A program made the position numbers and the translations under genes. From CBFCZU01 sp965602635 (GTDB lineage: Bacteria; Planctomycetota; Phycisphaerae; SM23-33), in the NCBI GenBank assembly GCA_965602635.1, contig CBFCZU010000271.1:1-5445 (forward strand): DNA of 5,445 nucleotides, in the 5' to 3' direction. Under the pieces are notes generated by a model. The model was given only the letters and a program-made list of their open reading frames with translations, did not search any database and had not been told where the DNA came from. Each line of letters opens with the position of its first letter. Positions within the stretch are counted from its first letter, which is position 1. Below are positions 1-5,445 of the stretch, one piece after another.

Positions 1-801
1 CGTCAGCAGGAATTGCGGCGTCACGCCCGATTCGGTGATGATCACCGGCTCGTGCAGGCCGCCCTGCTTGACCGACGCCTTGCGGACGTGCTCGCCCAGA
101 TACGACCAGACCTCCCCGAAGGTTACCACACCGTCCTCGTTCGTGTCCGCTTGGCCGCTCAGGGCGCGGACAAGATAGTAGGTAAAGACGCCCGCCTTCC
201 TGTCCGGGTACTCCAGGGCCTCCTGGCTGTCGGCCGAGCCGGCGATGGTGACGCGCCCGCGGCCGTGGAAGTCGCCGAAGAGCTTCGTCGGGTCGGCGAG
301 GGACTTCTTGACCGTGCTGGCGGCGTAACAGCAGTCCAGGAACATCACGAGCTTCTGCGAGGGGATCATCTTCAGATACTTGCGGATGTCGGAGTTCGAC
401 AGAGCCGTCGCCGGCAGCGCCTTGGCCTGAGCATTCTGCGTGACCCAGAAGGCTTCGTCGCCTTCCTTGGCCCCGTGGCCGGAGTAGAAGACCACCACCA
501 GGTCGTTCTTGCCTACGCCCCGGAGCTTGTAGAGCGCCGCCTTGATGTTGCTGGGCGTGGCATCCTTGCCCAGGACCAGCGTGACGTTCTTCTTGGAGAA
601 CCGCCCGACCTTCGGGTCGGTCAGCACTCCGTAAACAGCCCTGGCGTCGGACTCGGCGTACTTGAGATCCGGGATGCCCGGGTCGGTGTAGTCGTTGATC
701 CCGATGACTACGGCGTGGCGCTCGGGGGCCGCCCCCGAGACAATCTGGGCGAACACTGCAAAGACGATCACGACCGTCGCGATGGTGACCTGTCTGCTCA
801 T
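1..801 (-). CDS. Exported caspase-family (peptidase C14) protein with EF-hand-like loop, partial (C-terminus beyond the window)
   Basis: Reading the minus strand from the ATG at 801-799 gives 267 uninterrupted codons to the window edge. Residues 1-24 look like a signal peptide: short polar start, hydrophobic stretch about 5-21, likely cleavage after VSG near residue 23. The caspase fold follows: HAVVIGINDY at 29-38, a strand LVVVFYSGHGA at 101-111 with catalytic His109, and LVMFLDCCYAA at 151-161 with catalytic Cys158 in the place of the usual DxCxSG motif. A later AGSADSQEALE segment (187-197) is also typical of bacterial C14 proteins. Residues 219-230 (DTNEDGVVTFGE) match an EF-hand calcium loop, with acidic or Asn residues at positions 1, 3, 5 and 12 and Gly at 6. 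AAGGGG lies 7 bases before the start. The fold and catalytic dyad are seen; cysteine peptidase activity with caspase-like or metacaspase-like specificity is inferred. The substrate is unknown. Export argues against a cytoplasmic cell-death role. Confidence 0.9.
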   Translation of the reverse strand, partial: MSRQVTIATVVIVFAVFAQIVSGAAPERHAVVIGINDYTDPGIPDLKYAESDARAVYGVLTDPKVGRFSKKNVTLVLGKDATPSNIKAALYKLRGVGKNDLVVVFYSGHGAKEGDEAFWVTQNAQAKALPATALSNSDIRKYLKMIPSQKLVMFLDCCYAASTVKKSLADPTKLFGDFHGRGRVTIAGSADSQEALEYPDRKAGVFTYYLVRALSGQADTNEDGVVTFGEVWSYLGEHVRKASVKQGGLHEPVIITESGVTPQFLLT

Positions 802-839
802 CGCCTAACCCCTTATTTCACGCAGGTCTTGCGTAGTTC

Positions 840-868
840 ATTGTACCGGTGGCTCGCAGGCATGGCAA
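840..868 (-). promoter_or_regulatory. Sigma70-type promoter of the caspase-family gene
   Basis: On the minus strand TTGCCA (868-863) and TACAAT (845-840) are separated by exactly 17 bases. Each hexamer matches the consensus at five of six positions. Transcription would start near 833, giving a leader of about 30 bases that contains the AAGGGG ribosome binding site. This is a sequence match only, but hexamers and spacing this good are uncommon by chance in such GC-rich DNA. Confidence 0.6.
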
Positions 869-957
869 TCCCGCGAGAACGTCGTTCAGGCGCCGGCCTT
901 CGCGCCCTCCGCGACCACGCCGGCACCCGAGTATGCGAATGTCGGCCTGGGTTGGGA

Positions 958-1053
958 GGAGCAGCTCCGCCGGAGGGAGTCCTGTGCCGAGGGGTTCCGG
1001 CCGGTCGGGCTGTGTTGCTTCCCGCCTTGACGGCGGGGGCAGCGCCGCCGGAG
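958..1053. repeat. Imperfect 18-base direct repeat, 78 bases apart
   Basis: The copy at 958-975 (GGAGCAGCTCCGCCGGAG) and the copy at 1036-1053 (GGGGCAGCGCCGCCGGAG) agree at 16 of 18 positions. Each is followed within about 25 bases by a CCGGCCGG palindrome (997-1004 and 1064-1071). The first copy contains the dyad CTCCG-C-CGGAG. They could be paired regulator sites or pieces of a dispersed intergenic repeat; low-complexity GC-rich sequence could also produce this similarity. Confidence 0.4.
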
Positions 1054-1056
1054 AAT
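1021..1056 (+). promoter_or_regulatory. Candidate promoter of the sugar ABC transporter operon with overlapping dyad
   Basis: TTGACG (1027-1032, five of six to the -35 consensus) is followed after 18 bases by GAGAAT (1051-1056, four of six to the -10 consensus). Transcription would begin near 1063, about 80 bases before the first gene. The -35 element sits at the centre of a perfect dyad, CCCGCC (1021-1026) and GGCGGG (1032-1037), which could be an operator or a chance GC palindrome. The -10 match is modest. Confidence 0.35.
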
Positions 1057-1145
1057 GATCGGTCCGGCCGGCATGGATTACTGGTGGCGGTCGCGGACCT
1101 CCGACTCCTGAGGCATTTCGAGCGGACGCAGCCGGGAACGAGACG

Positions 1146-2735
1146 GTGAGATCTTCGAGCGGCCACACAAGACGCCGTAGGATTCTGATCCTCGCAGCGT
1201 CCGTCGCGCTGGTCGGTTGGATTGCCGTCGATCTGGCCGCCGGCCGGGGGCTGTGGATCGGGGCGGGGCGGTACTTCTCCGGCCTGCTCGGCCGGGCCGG
1301 GCCGACGCGCGACCTGCTCAGCGGCTTCCGCCGCGCGGCGGGGCAGCGCGACCAGCGGCCGGTCAAGCTGCGCGTCTGGGACTGGTGGTCTCCCTCCACC
1401 ACGGAGGACTACGCCCGCTACTTCGACGAACTCGAGACGATCTTCGAGGACCGCCATCCCGATGTGGAGGTGATCTTCCAGGCCGTGCCGTTCGGGAACT
1501 ACGAGCAGAAAATCACCACCGCCATGCTCGGCAGCGACCCGCCGGACGTGTTCCAGTGCTCCGTCAACTGGGCGCAGGGCCTCCACGACCGCGGCATGCT
1601 GCGCGAGCTGAACGACTTCATCGCCCGGACGCCGGAGCTTCGTGAAGACCAATTCATGCCGTCGGCGTGGTACCACAACCAGCGGCAAGGACGAGTCTTC
1701 GGGGTTCCCCACATCGTTGACGCGGCCTGCCTGATCTGGAACCTCGACATGATCCGGGCCGAGCCCAAACTGCGCGGCATGTTCGAAACGGGCCCGGACG
1801 GCAAGCCCGATTTCCGGCGGATCCGGTTCAAGGCCGTCAGCGACTGGGACGACTTCCGCCGAATCGCGAAGCTGCTCACGAAACCCGGCCCATCCGCAGC
1901 GAGCACCCGCCCGGCCGGCGGCGAGGCGAAGCAGGCGGGGTTTGCCCTCACGGCCTACGGCATGGGGGCCAGGCTGTTCATGCCGTGGGCTGCCACGAAC
2001 GGCGTCCGCTTCCAGAACCGCGCCGGCACGGAAGCGCTGTTCGATACCCCGGCGACGGCCGAGACGCTCGACTTCCTCTTGAAGCTTTACTGGGAGGATC
2101 GCGTCTGCCCGCCATTCCGCCGCGAACTGACGGCCCACGGGCAGTTCCAGGAGGGCAAGGTCGCCTGCGCCATGGCCGGCACGTGGTCCGGAAAGTACAT
2201 AGTGCGGAACACACAGGGCTGGATGGGCTTCGGGATGACCGCCTTTCCACCGGGCCCGCGGGGCGGCGGCTACAAGACGCTGACCTGGGCCAACATGATG
2301 GTGATGTCGTCCCGCAGCCGCGTGCAGGAGGCCGCCTGGGAGTACATCCGGCTAGTCTGCGGCCCGGAGGGGGCGCTGCTGCGATTGAAGTACCTCCAGC
2401 AGAACTCCCCCCGGCTGGACTTCAACATGGGCGACGCGTGGGCGGCGGCGGTTCGCGAGCGACCGTACCTGGCGAACGTCCCGCGCATCTGCGCCAGCGG
2501 CGACCCGCTGCATCACACCCAGGTCCAGGCCGTGCAGGACGAGGTGCAGTGGATCCTGGAATACGTGCTGCTGAACTGGCCGAAGGTGCAGGCGGGGACG
2601 GGCAAGTTCCGCGATTCCGCGGAGGCGATTTCTCTGGCGGCCAGGCGGGTCAACTCGGTTTACAGCCGATACGGCCGGATGCTGCGCGCGTGGAACCGGC
2701 CCCAGGCCCGGCCGCCGGAAAGGAAAGGACGATAG
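1146..2735 (+). CDS. Carbohydrate ABC transporter extracellular substrate-binding protein (family 1), membrane-anchored
   Basis: The 529-residue protein captures a sugar, oligosaccharide or glycerol-phosphate-type ligand outside the membrane and delivers it to the two permeases encoded immediately downstream. Residues 9-12 are RRRR, followed by a hydrophobic segment at 13-32, which is a signal or anchor helix. There is no lipobox cysteine. A linker of about 40 residues precedes the binding domain, which opens with VKLRVWDWWS (73-82). Family hallmarks are YEQKITTAML then PPDVF (119-136), GRVFGVPH, and a C-terminal lobe with CAMAGTWSGKY near 341 and a WANMMVMSS segment. A short low-complexity stretch (about 247-262) looks like a surface insertion. 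It is longer than the usual 400-450 residues because of the N-terminal anchor and linker. The GTG at 1146 is preferred: no ATG, GTG or TTG lies in frame between it and the upstream stop at 1056. Its ribosome site (GGGA, 1134-1137) is weak. The ligand cannot be named from sequence. Confidence 0.9.
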   Translation: MRSSSGHTRRRRILILAASVALVGWIAVDLAAGRGLWIGAGRYFSGLLGRAGPTRDLLSGFRRAAGQRDQRPVKLRVWDWWSPSTTEDYARYFDELETIFEDRHPDVEVIFQAVPFGNYEQKITTAMLGSDPPDVFQCSVNWAQGLHDRGMLRELNDFIARTPELREDQFMPSAWYHNQRQGRVFGVPHIVDAACLIWNLDMIRAEPKLRGMFETGPDGKPDFRRIRFKAVSDWDDFRRIAKLLTKPGPSAASTRPAGGEAKQAGFALTAYGMGARLFMPWAATNGVRFQNRAGTEALFDTPATAETLDFLLKLYWEDRVCPPFRRELTAHGQFQEGKVACAMAGTWSGKYIVRNTQGWMGFGMTAFPPGPRGGGYKTLTWANMMVMSSRSRVQEAAWEYIRLVCGPEGALLRLKYLQQNSPRLDFNMGDAWAAAVRERPYLANVPRICASGDPLHHTQVQAVQDEVQWILEYVLLNWPKVQAGTGKFRDSAEAISLAARRVNSVYSRYGRMLRAWNRPQARPPERKGR

Positions 2736-2737
2736 GT

Positions 2738-3592
2738 TTGGCCGACAGGAAGCTCAAAGAGCGGCACCAGCGCTCGGCCTACCTGTACATCGCGCCGGCC
2801 TTCGCCATCGTCCTGGTCTTCAGCTTCGTGTCCATGGGGATCAGCTTCTACGTGAGCCTGCACGACTGGGACCCGCTCCAGGGCAGGGGCGACTTCGTCG
2901 GCGCGGGCAACTACGTCCGCGCCCTGACCGAGCCGAACAGCGTCTTCTGGCTGGCGCTGCAGAATACGCTGCTGTACGTGGTCATGGCGGTGGTCGGGGT
3001 GCTGTGCACGTCCCTGCCGCTGGCGCTGCTGTGCCGCCGGGCGCGCTACGGTCAGTCCCTGTTCCGGACGCTGTACTTCCTGCCTTCCATCACGCCGATG
3101 GTGGTTATCTCGCTGGTGTGGATCTGGCTGTTCCAGTCGTGGGGCGGGCTGATGGACAAGCCCCAGACGGCGCTTCTGTCCATCGCCCTGGTCGGCGTCT
3201 GGCAGGCCAGCGGCTACAACATGCTGCTGTTCCTGGCCGGTCTCAACGACATCCCCCAGGAGTACTACGACGCCGCCCGCGTAGACGGGGCCGGGCGGTG
3301 GCAGGAATTCCGGTACGTCACCATCCCGCTGCTGCGGAACACGCTGGTCTTCGTGACGGTCATGGTCATCATCGGCTCCTTCCAGGTCTTCACCCAGGCA
3401 TACATCATGACCGCCGGTGGCCCGCAGCGCAGCACCGAGGTGCTGGCCCTTCAGGTCTTCAAGAACGCCTTCAGCTACGCCGGCCACATGGGCTACGCCT
3501 CGGCCATGGCCTGGCTGCTGTTCGCGATCCTTTTCGTGTTCATCATGATCCAGATCCGCGTCTTTCGTTCCCGGCGCGTGTACGACGAGTGA
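2738..3592 (+). CDS. Sugar ABC transporter permease, MalF/UgpA-type (CUT1)
   Basis: This 284-residue inner-membrane protein is one half of the translocation channel. About six hydrophobic segments are visible, the first at residues 16-40. Family signatures are FRTLYFLPSITPMVVISLVWIW in the middle, the cytoplasmic EAA loop EYYDAARVDG (175-184) followed by IPLL, which docks on the ATPase, and TAGGPQRSTEVLALQVF followed by GYASAMAW near the C-terminus. The open frame extends far upstream, but that part lies out of frame inside the binding-protein gene and has no family similarity. The start is taken as TTG at 2738, two bases after the preceding stop and 8 bases after AGGA within a purine-rich AAAGGAAAGGA stretch. 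The next ATG lies inside the first membrane helix and would destroy it. The product should pair with the downstream permease and an ATPase not encoded here. Confidence 0.92.
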   Translation: MADRKLKERHQRSAYLYIAPAFAIVLVFSFVSMGISFYVSLHDWDPLQGRGDFVGAGNYVRALTEPNSVFWLALQNTLLYVVMAVVGVLCTSLPLALLCRRARYGQSLFRTLYFLPSITPMVVISLVWIWLFQSWGGLMDKPQTALLSIALVGVWQASGYNMLLFLAGLNDIPQEYYDAARVDGAGRWQEFRYVTIPLLRNTLVFVTVMVIIGSFQVFTQAYIMTAGGPQRSTEVLALQVFKNAFSYAGHMGYASAMAWLLFAILFVFIMIQIRVFRSRRVYDE

Positions 3593-3594
3593 GC

Positions 3595-4515
3595 ATGCCG
3601 ACGGACCCCTCACATCCAGGTAGGCGCAGGCGCGGCGGGCTGGTGGCCCTGCTGGTGATGTCCCTCGGGGCCGTGGTCATGGTCTATCCCTACGCCTACA
3701 TGCTCGGGTCGAGCCTGAAGACCCGCAAGGAGTTCGCGGCCGACAAGCAGAGCCTCATCCCGCCACGGTTCCAGATCGGCGAGCGGCTCGACCACGCCCG
3801 CGGGCGGCCTAGCGCCCTGGACTGGCCCGGCGCCGACTGGCCCATCCTGAAGAACTACACCGACGCGATCGTGTACGGCCAGGTGGACGTGTTCCTGCTC
3901 AACAGCCTGCTGTACGCGGTCGTCATTACCTCCGTCCAGCTCAGCGTGAACACCCTGGCGGCCTACGCCTTCGCCCGGATGAACTTCCGCGGCCGCGGGG
4001 TGCTGTTCAGCCTGCTCCTGGCGACGATGATGCTGCCCCCGGCCGTGCTGCTCGTGCCGCAGTTCCTGGTCGTCAGCCGTCTGGGCCTGCTGGACTCCTT
4101 CTGGGGGGTGGTCCTGCCCGGTTTCGCCGGGGCGTTCGGCGTGTTCCTGTTGCGCCAGTTCTTCATGAACATCCCCCGCTCCCTGGAGGACGCGGCGCGG
4201 CTGGACGGCTGCGGCTCGCTGGGGGTGCTCTGGCACGTGATCCTGCCGCTGAGCAAGCCGGCCCTGATCACGCTGGGGCTGTTCATCTTCCTGGGGGCGT
4301 GGAACAGCTTCGTCTGGCCGCTGGTGGTCCTCAGCGATCAGTCCTACTATCCGCTGACGGTGGGGCTGAGCCTCTTCCGCGAGGAAAGCGGGGCGGACTG
4401 GCCTCGGATATTCGCCGCCGCCGTTATGGGCTCTGCCCCCCTGATCATGCTCTTCCTGCTCGCCCAGCGGTATCTGGTCAGGGGCATCAGCCTCAGCGGC
4501 CTGAAGGGCGGGTGA
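3595..4515 (+). CDS. Sugar ABC transporter permease, MalG/UgpE-type (CUT1)
   Basis: The 306-residue second channel subunit has a basic N-terminus (RRRR at 10-13), a first helix at about 15-38 ending in YPYAYMLGSSLKTRKEF, and several further helices. The EAA loop is EDAARLDG (198-205), followed by VILPLSKPAL, and the MalG-group motif GAWNSFVWP lies at 234-242. These are clear CUT1 features. The loop after helix 1 carries about 20 extra residues (roughly 63-82, ERLDH to PGADW) before the usual LKNYTDAI segment, making the protein longer than the typical 275-290. The start is ATG at 3595, two bases after the upstream stop. An in-frame GTG at 3589 overlaps that stop by four bases and would add two residues. 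Either way translation is probably coupled, because no strong Shine-Dalgarno is visible. No ATPase gene follows. Confidence 0.92.
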   Translation: MPTDPSHPGRRRRGGLVALLVMSLGAVVMVYPYAYMLGSSLKTRKEFAADKQSLIPPRFQIGERLDHARGRPSALDWPGADWPILKNYTDAIVYGQVDVFLLNSLLYAVVITSVQLSVNTLAAYAFARMNFRGRGVLFSLLLATMMLPPAVLLVPQFLVVSRLGLLDSFWGVVLPGFAGAFGVFLLRQFFMNIPRSLEDAARLDGCGSLGVLWHVILPLSKPALITLGLFIFLGAWNSFVWPLVVLSDQSYYPLTVGLSLFREESGADWPRIFAAAVMGSAPLIMLFLLAQRYLVRGISLSGLKGG

Positions 4516-4543
4516 TGGTTCGCTTCACCGTCGCTGATGCGAC
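4511..4543 (+). other. Two tandem short hairpins at the end of the transporter operon
   Basis: GGTGA (4511-4515, containing the stop codon) pairs with TCACC (4525-4529). Immediately after, GTCGC (4530-4534) pairs with GCGAC (4539-4543) around a TGAT loop. Both stems are 5 base pairs and perfect. No T-run follows, so this is not a classical intrinsic terminator. It may protect the mRNA 3' end or be chance pairing. Confidence 0.35.
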
Positions 4544-4578
4544 ACAGAGGGTCGGAGAGCGAGAGAAAGGGCGCGATA

Positions 4579-4654
4579 GGCCGTGGCGTGGGCAACGCTG
4601 CTGCCCACGGGGACACGCACATGGCCACCCTTCGGGCTGGCCATGCCACCCGCC
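4579..4654. repeat. Palindromic structured element, probable three-way junction with cUUCGg tetraloop arm
   Basis: Two hairpins lie side by side. Arm 1 pairs CGTGGGCA (4587-4594) with TGCCCACG (4602-4609), 8 perfect base pairs with a 7-base loop. Arm 2 pairs CATGGCCA (4620-4627) with TGGCCATG (4638-4645), then after a C-C mismatch two more pairs close a C(UUCG)G tetraloop. Flanking GTGG (4583-4586) pairs with CCAC (4646-4649), abutting both arms without gaps, and GGC (4579-4581) with GCC (4652-4654) can extend the base. Only a 10-base linker (4610-4619) is unpaired between the arms. The pairing is read directly from sequence. It resembles a REP/BIME-like dispersed intergenic palindrome, or a 3'-UTR structure of the transporter mRNA; which one is unknown. 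No T-tract follows it. Confidence 0.6.
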
Positions 4655-4674
4655 GATCGAGCCGCCACGGCCGC

Positions 4675-4690
4675 CCAAGCCCCTGCTTGG
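4675..4690. other. Small perfect hairpin upstream of the PEP-CTERM gene promoter
   Basis: CCAAGC (4675-4680) pairs perfectly with GCTTGG (4685-4690) around a CCCT loop. Its right edge is 13 bases before the -35 element of the next promoter. It could be the last arm of the operon's 3' structure or a binding site for a regulator. It lacks a T-run. Confidence 0.35.
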
Positions 4691-4703
4691 CAGAAGATCC
4701 CGC

Positions 4704-4733
4704 TTGACAAATCGGCGTTATGTCTGTATTAAT
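4704..4733 (+). promoter_or_regulatory. Strong sigma70-type promoter of the PEP-CTERM gene
   Basis: A perfect TTGACA (4704-4709) is followed after 17 bases by TATTAA (4727-4732). Reading the -10 one base later as ATTAAT (4728-4733) gives an 18-base spacer and an extended -10 TGn at 4725-4727. The stretch is AT-rich against a GC-rich background. Transcription would start near 4740, giving a short leader of about 28 bases. The gene is therefore probably expressed independently of the transporter operon. Confidence 0.7.
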
Positions 4734-4754
4734 GTGCCTGCTGCTGCTCTGATA

Positions 4755-4761
4755 AAGGAGG
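4755..4761 (+). promoter_or_regulatory. Consensus Shine-Dalgarno of the PEP-CTERM gene
   Basis: AAGGAGG is a full anti-Shine-Dalgarno match 6 bases before the ATG at 4768. It fixes the start and contrasts with the weak sites of the transporter genes, suggesting high translation. Confidence 0.8.
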
Positions 4762-4767
4762 AAGCTC

Positions 4768-5439
4768 ATGCGCACGCATAGGATCGCGGCGGGGGAGGTA
4801 TTTACCCTTCTGGCCCTTGCGGCCTTGGCTGTCGCGGCTCCGCAGGCGGCCTGGGCCGACAGGATCACGGAGGTGTCAATCCCCCAAGACAGCATGGACG
4901 CGGGCTGCTACCCTCTCTGGGACGATACATGGACGGTGAGCGCTCCGCCCTATCCGCTGGACGTCGCCACGGGCATCGGATGGCTCATCAGTGATGCCCC
5001 GCCGGCCAGCGCCAACTTCGCCCTGCACGATCACGTGTACGCCGCGGGTGTGCCCGACCCCGACCGGTCGGTGGTGACCTACCGCTTCGACGCGCCCACG
5101 GTCGTCGATCAGGTCCAGATGATCCAGCACAACAACGGGATCTGGCGGATAGACGGCTACGTCGGCGACAGCATCGCCGGCCTGGCCCCGATAGGTTCCG
5201 CGACGGTCCCCCAGCCCACCGTCGAGTTCCAGGCCAGCACGTTCTACCTCAACAACGCGGCCGCCGGAACGTACTTCCGCTTCATCATCACCGGGACGGA
5301 CATCTCCAACGGCTACGCCTGCTATCGCGCGTTTCCCGCCGATGTCAACGGGCAGCGCTTCGCGCCGATCCCCGAGCCGGCTTCGCTGTCGTTGCTGGCC
5401 GTCGGCGCCTGCCTGTCACTGCTCCGCAGGAGGAGGTAG
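4768..5439 (+). CDS. Secreted PEP-CTERM sorting domain protein, otherwise uncharacterised
   Basis: The 223-residue product starts with a signal peptide: hydrophobic stretch about 11-24 and an AWA cleavage site after residue 30. It ends with a PEP-CTERM signal: PEP at 202-204, a hydrophobic segment at 205-219 and RRRR at 220-223. Proteins with this tail are known to be processed and sorted to the cell surface or exopolysaccharide by an exosortase (EpsH/XrtA family), none of which is encoded here. The mature region (31-200) is rich in aromatic, Asp and Gly residues and predicted beta strands. The segment VVTYRFDAPTVVDQVQMIQH followed by a WRIDGYVGDS stretch looks like a galactose-binding or discoidin-type beta-sandwich, a tentative resemblance only. 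Cys47 (GCYPLW) and Cys185 (YACYRAF) sit at opposite ends of this domain and could form a disulfide. It has its own promoter and ribosome site. Function is unknown; a surface or matrix role is inferred. Confidence 0.88.
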   Translation: MRTHRIAAGEVFTLLALAALAVAAPQAAWADRITEVSIPQDSMDAGCYPLWDDTWTVSAPPYPLDVATGIGWLISDAPPASANFALHDHVYAAGVPDPDRSVVTYRFDAPTVVDQVQMIQHNNGIWRIDGYVGDSIAGLAPIGSATVPQPTVEFQASTFYLNNAAAGTYFRFIITGTDISNGYACYRAFPADVNGQRFAPIPEPASLSLLAVGACLSLLRRRR

Positions 5440-5445
5440 CCGGCC

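Larger units (their letters stand above)
802..1145. other. Divergent intergenic region between caspase-family gene and transporter operon
   Basis: These 344 bases separate two divergently transcribed genes. Open frames cross the region on both strands, but none has a recognisable domain or a good ribosome binding site, and they continue out of frame through the flanking genes, as expected for stop-poor GC-rich DNA. I see a good minus-strand promoter, a weaker plus-strand promoter candidate, short GC-rich dyads (for example 965-975 and 1021-1037) and an imperfect direct repeat. No RNA gene is evident. Confidence 0.6.

Noticed and set aside
1..801. Antiphage or cell-death effector role for the caspase-family protein
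   Set aside because: The protein has a signal peptide and no neighbouring defence genes, gasdermin, NLR or CRISPR components are visible, so such a role is not supported here.
13..1149. Long plus-strand open frame of 378 codons opposite the caspase-family gene
   Set aside because: It is antisense to a clear C14 domain with intact catalytic motifs, has no recognisable domain, and runs on through the intergenic region. It is a by-product of high GC.
813..2138. Minus-strand open frame of 441 codons
   Set aside because: It lies antisense to the substrate-binding protein, with Arg/Pro/Ala-rich composition and no domain.
1985..2737. Upstream extension of the first permease frame
   Set aside because: It overlaps the binding-protein gene in another frame and its translation has no membrane or transporter character. 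The TTG at 2738 with a nearby ribosome site explains the true start.
2660..3613. Minus-strand open frame of 317 codons opposite the first permease
   Set aside because: His/Gln/Asp-rich translation without domains, exactly antisense to a well-conserved permease.
4587..4645. Intrinsic (Rho-independent) terminator
   Set aside because: The stems are strong enough, but the following bases (CCACCCGCC) contain no T-run, so it is reported as a structured element instead.
4515..4781. Possible 88-codon gene starting at the TGATG overlap with the second permease's stop
   Set aside because: The ATG overlap is tempting, but the frame runs through the palindromic element, the strong promoter and the start of the PEP-CTERM gene. 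Its translation is Arg/Pro-rich with no recognisable features.

Overview
The window is GC-rich bacterial DNA with a strong G/C bias at third codon positions. It carries a protein ending in a PEP-CTERM sorting signal (PEP, hydrophobic segment, RRRR) and a secreted caspase-fold peptidase with an EF-hand-like loop. That combination, with GTG and TTG starts, suggests Planctomycetota (Phycisphaerae-like) or a related PVC lineage. This is inference from gene content; no marker gene is present.

Layout. (1) Positions 1-801, minus strand: N-terminal 267 residues of a secreted C14 caspase-family protein that runs off the left edge. A well-formed sigma70-type promoter precedes it. (2) 802-1145: a 344-base divergent intergenic region with that promoter, an imperfect direct repeat and a weaker plus-strand promoter candidate. 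(3) 1146-4515, plus strand: a three-gene cassette for a CUT1-type carbohydrate ABC importer, made of a membrane-anchored substrate-binding protein and two permeases. The junctions are 2 bases, or an overlap/2 bases, so it is almost certainly one operon. No ATPase gene is present, so the ATPase must be encoded elsewhere. (4) 4516-4767: a non-coding spacer with several inverted repeats, including a probable three-way junction with a cUUCGg tetraloop arm, followed by a near-consensus promoter and a strong Shine-Dalgarno. (5) 4768-5439, plus strand: a small secreted PEP-CTERM protein, probably an exosortase substrate.

Together the genes describe cell-envelope and extracytoplasmic functions: sugar uptake, an exported peptidase and a surface-sorted protein. 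Only the three transporter genes clearly form a functional unit. The other two have their own promoters, so a link to sugar uptake is not shown. I see no tRNA, rRNA, CRISPR array or transposase. Most of the window is conventional; the least explained parts are the structured spacer at 4511-4690 and the combination of domains in the exported caspase-like protein.
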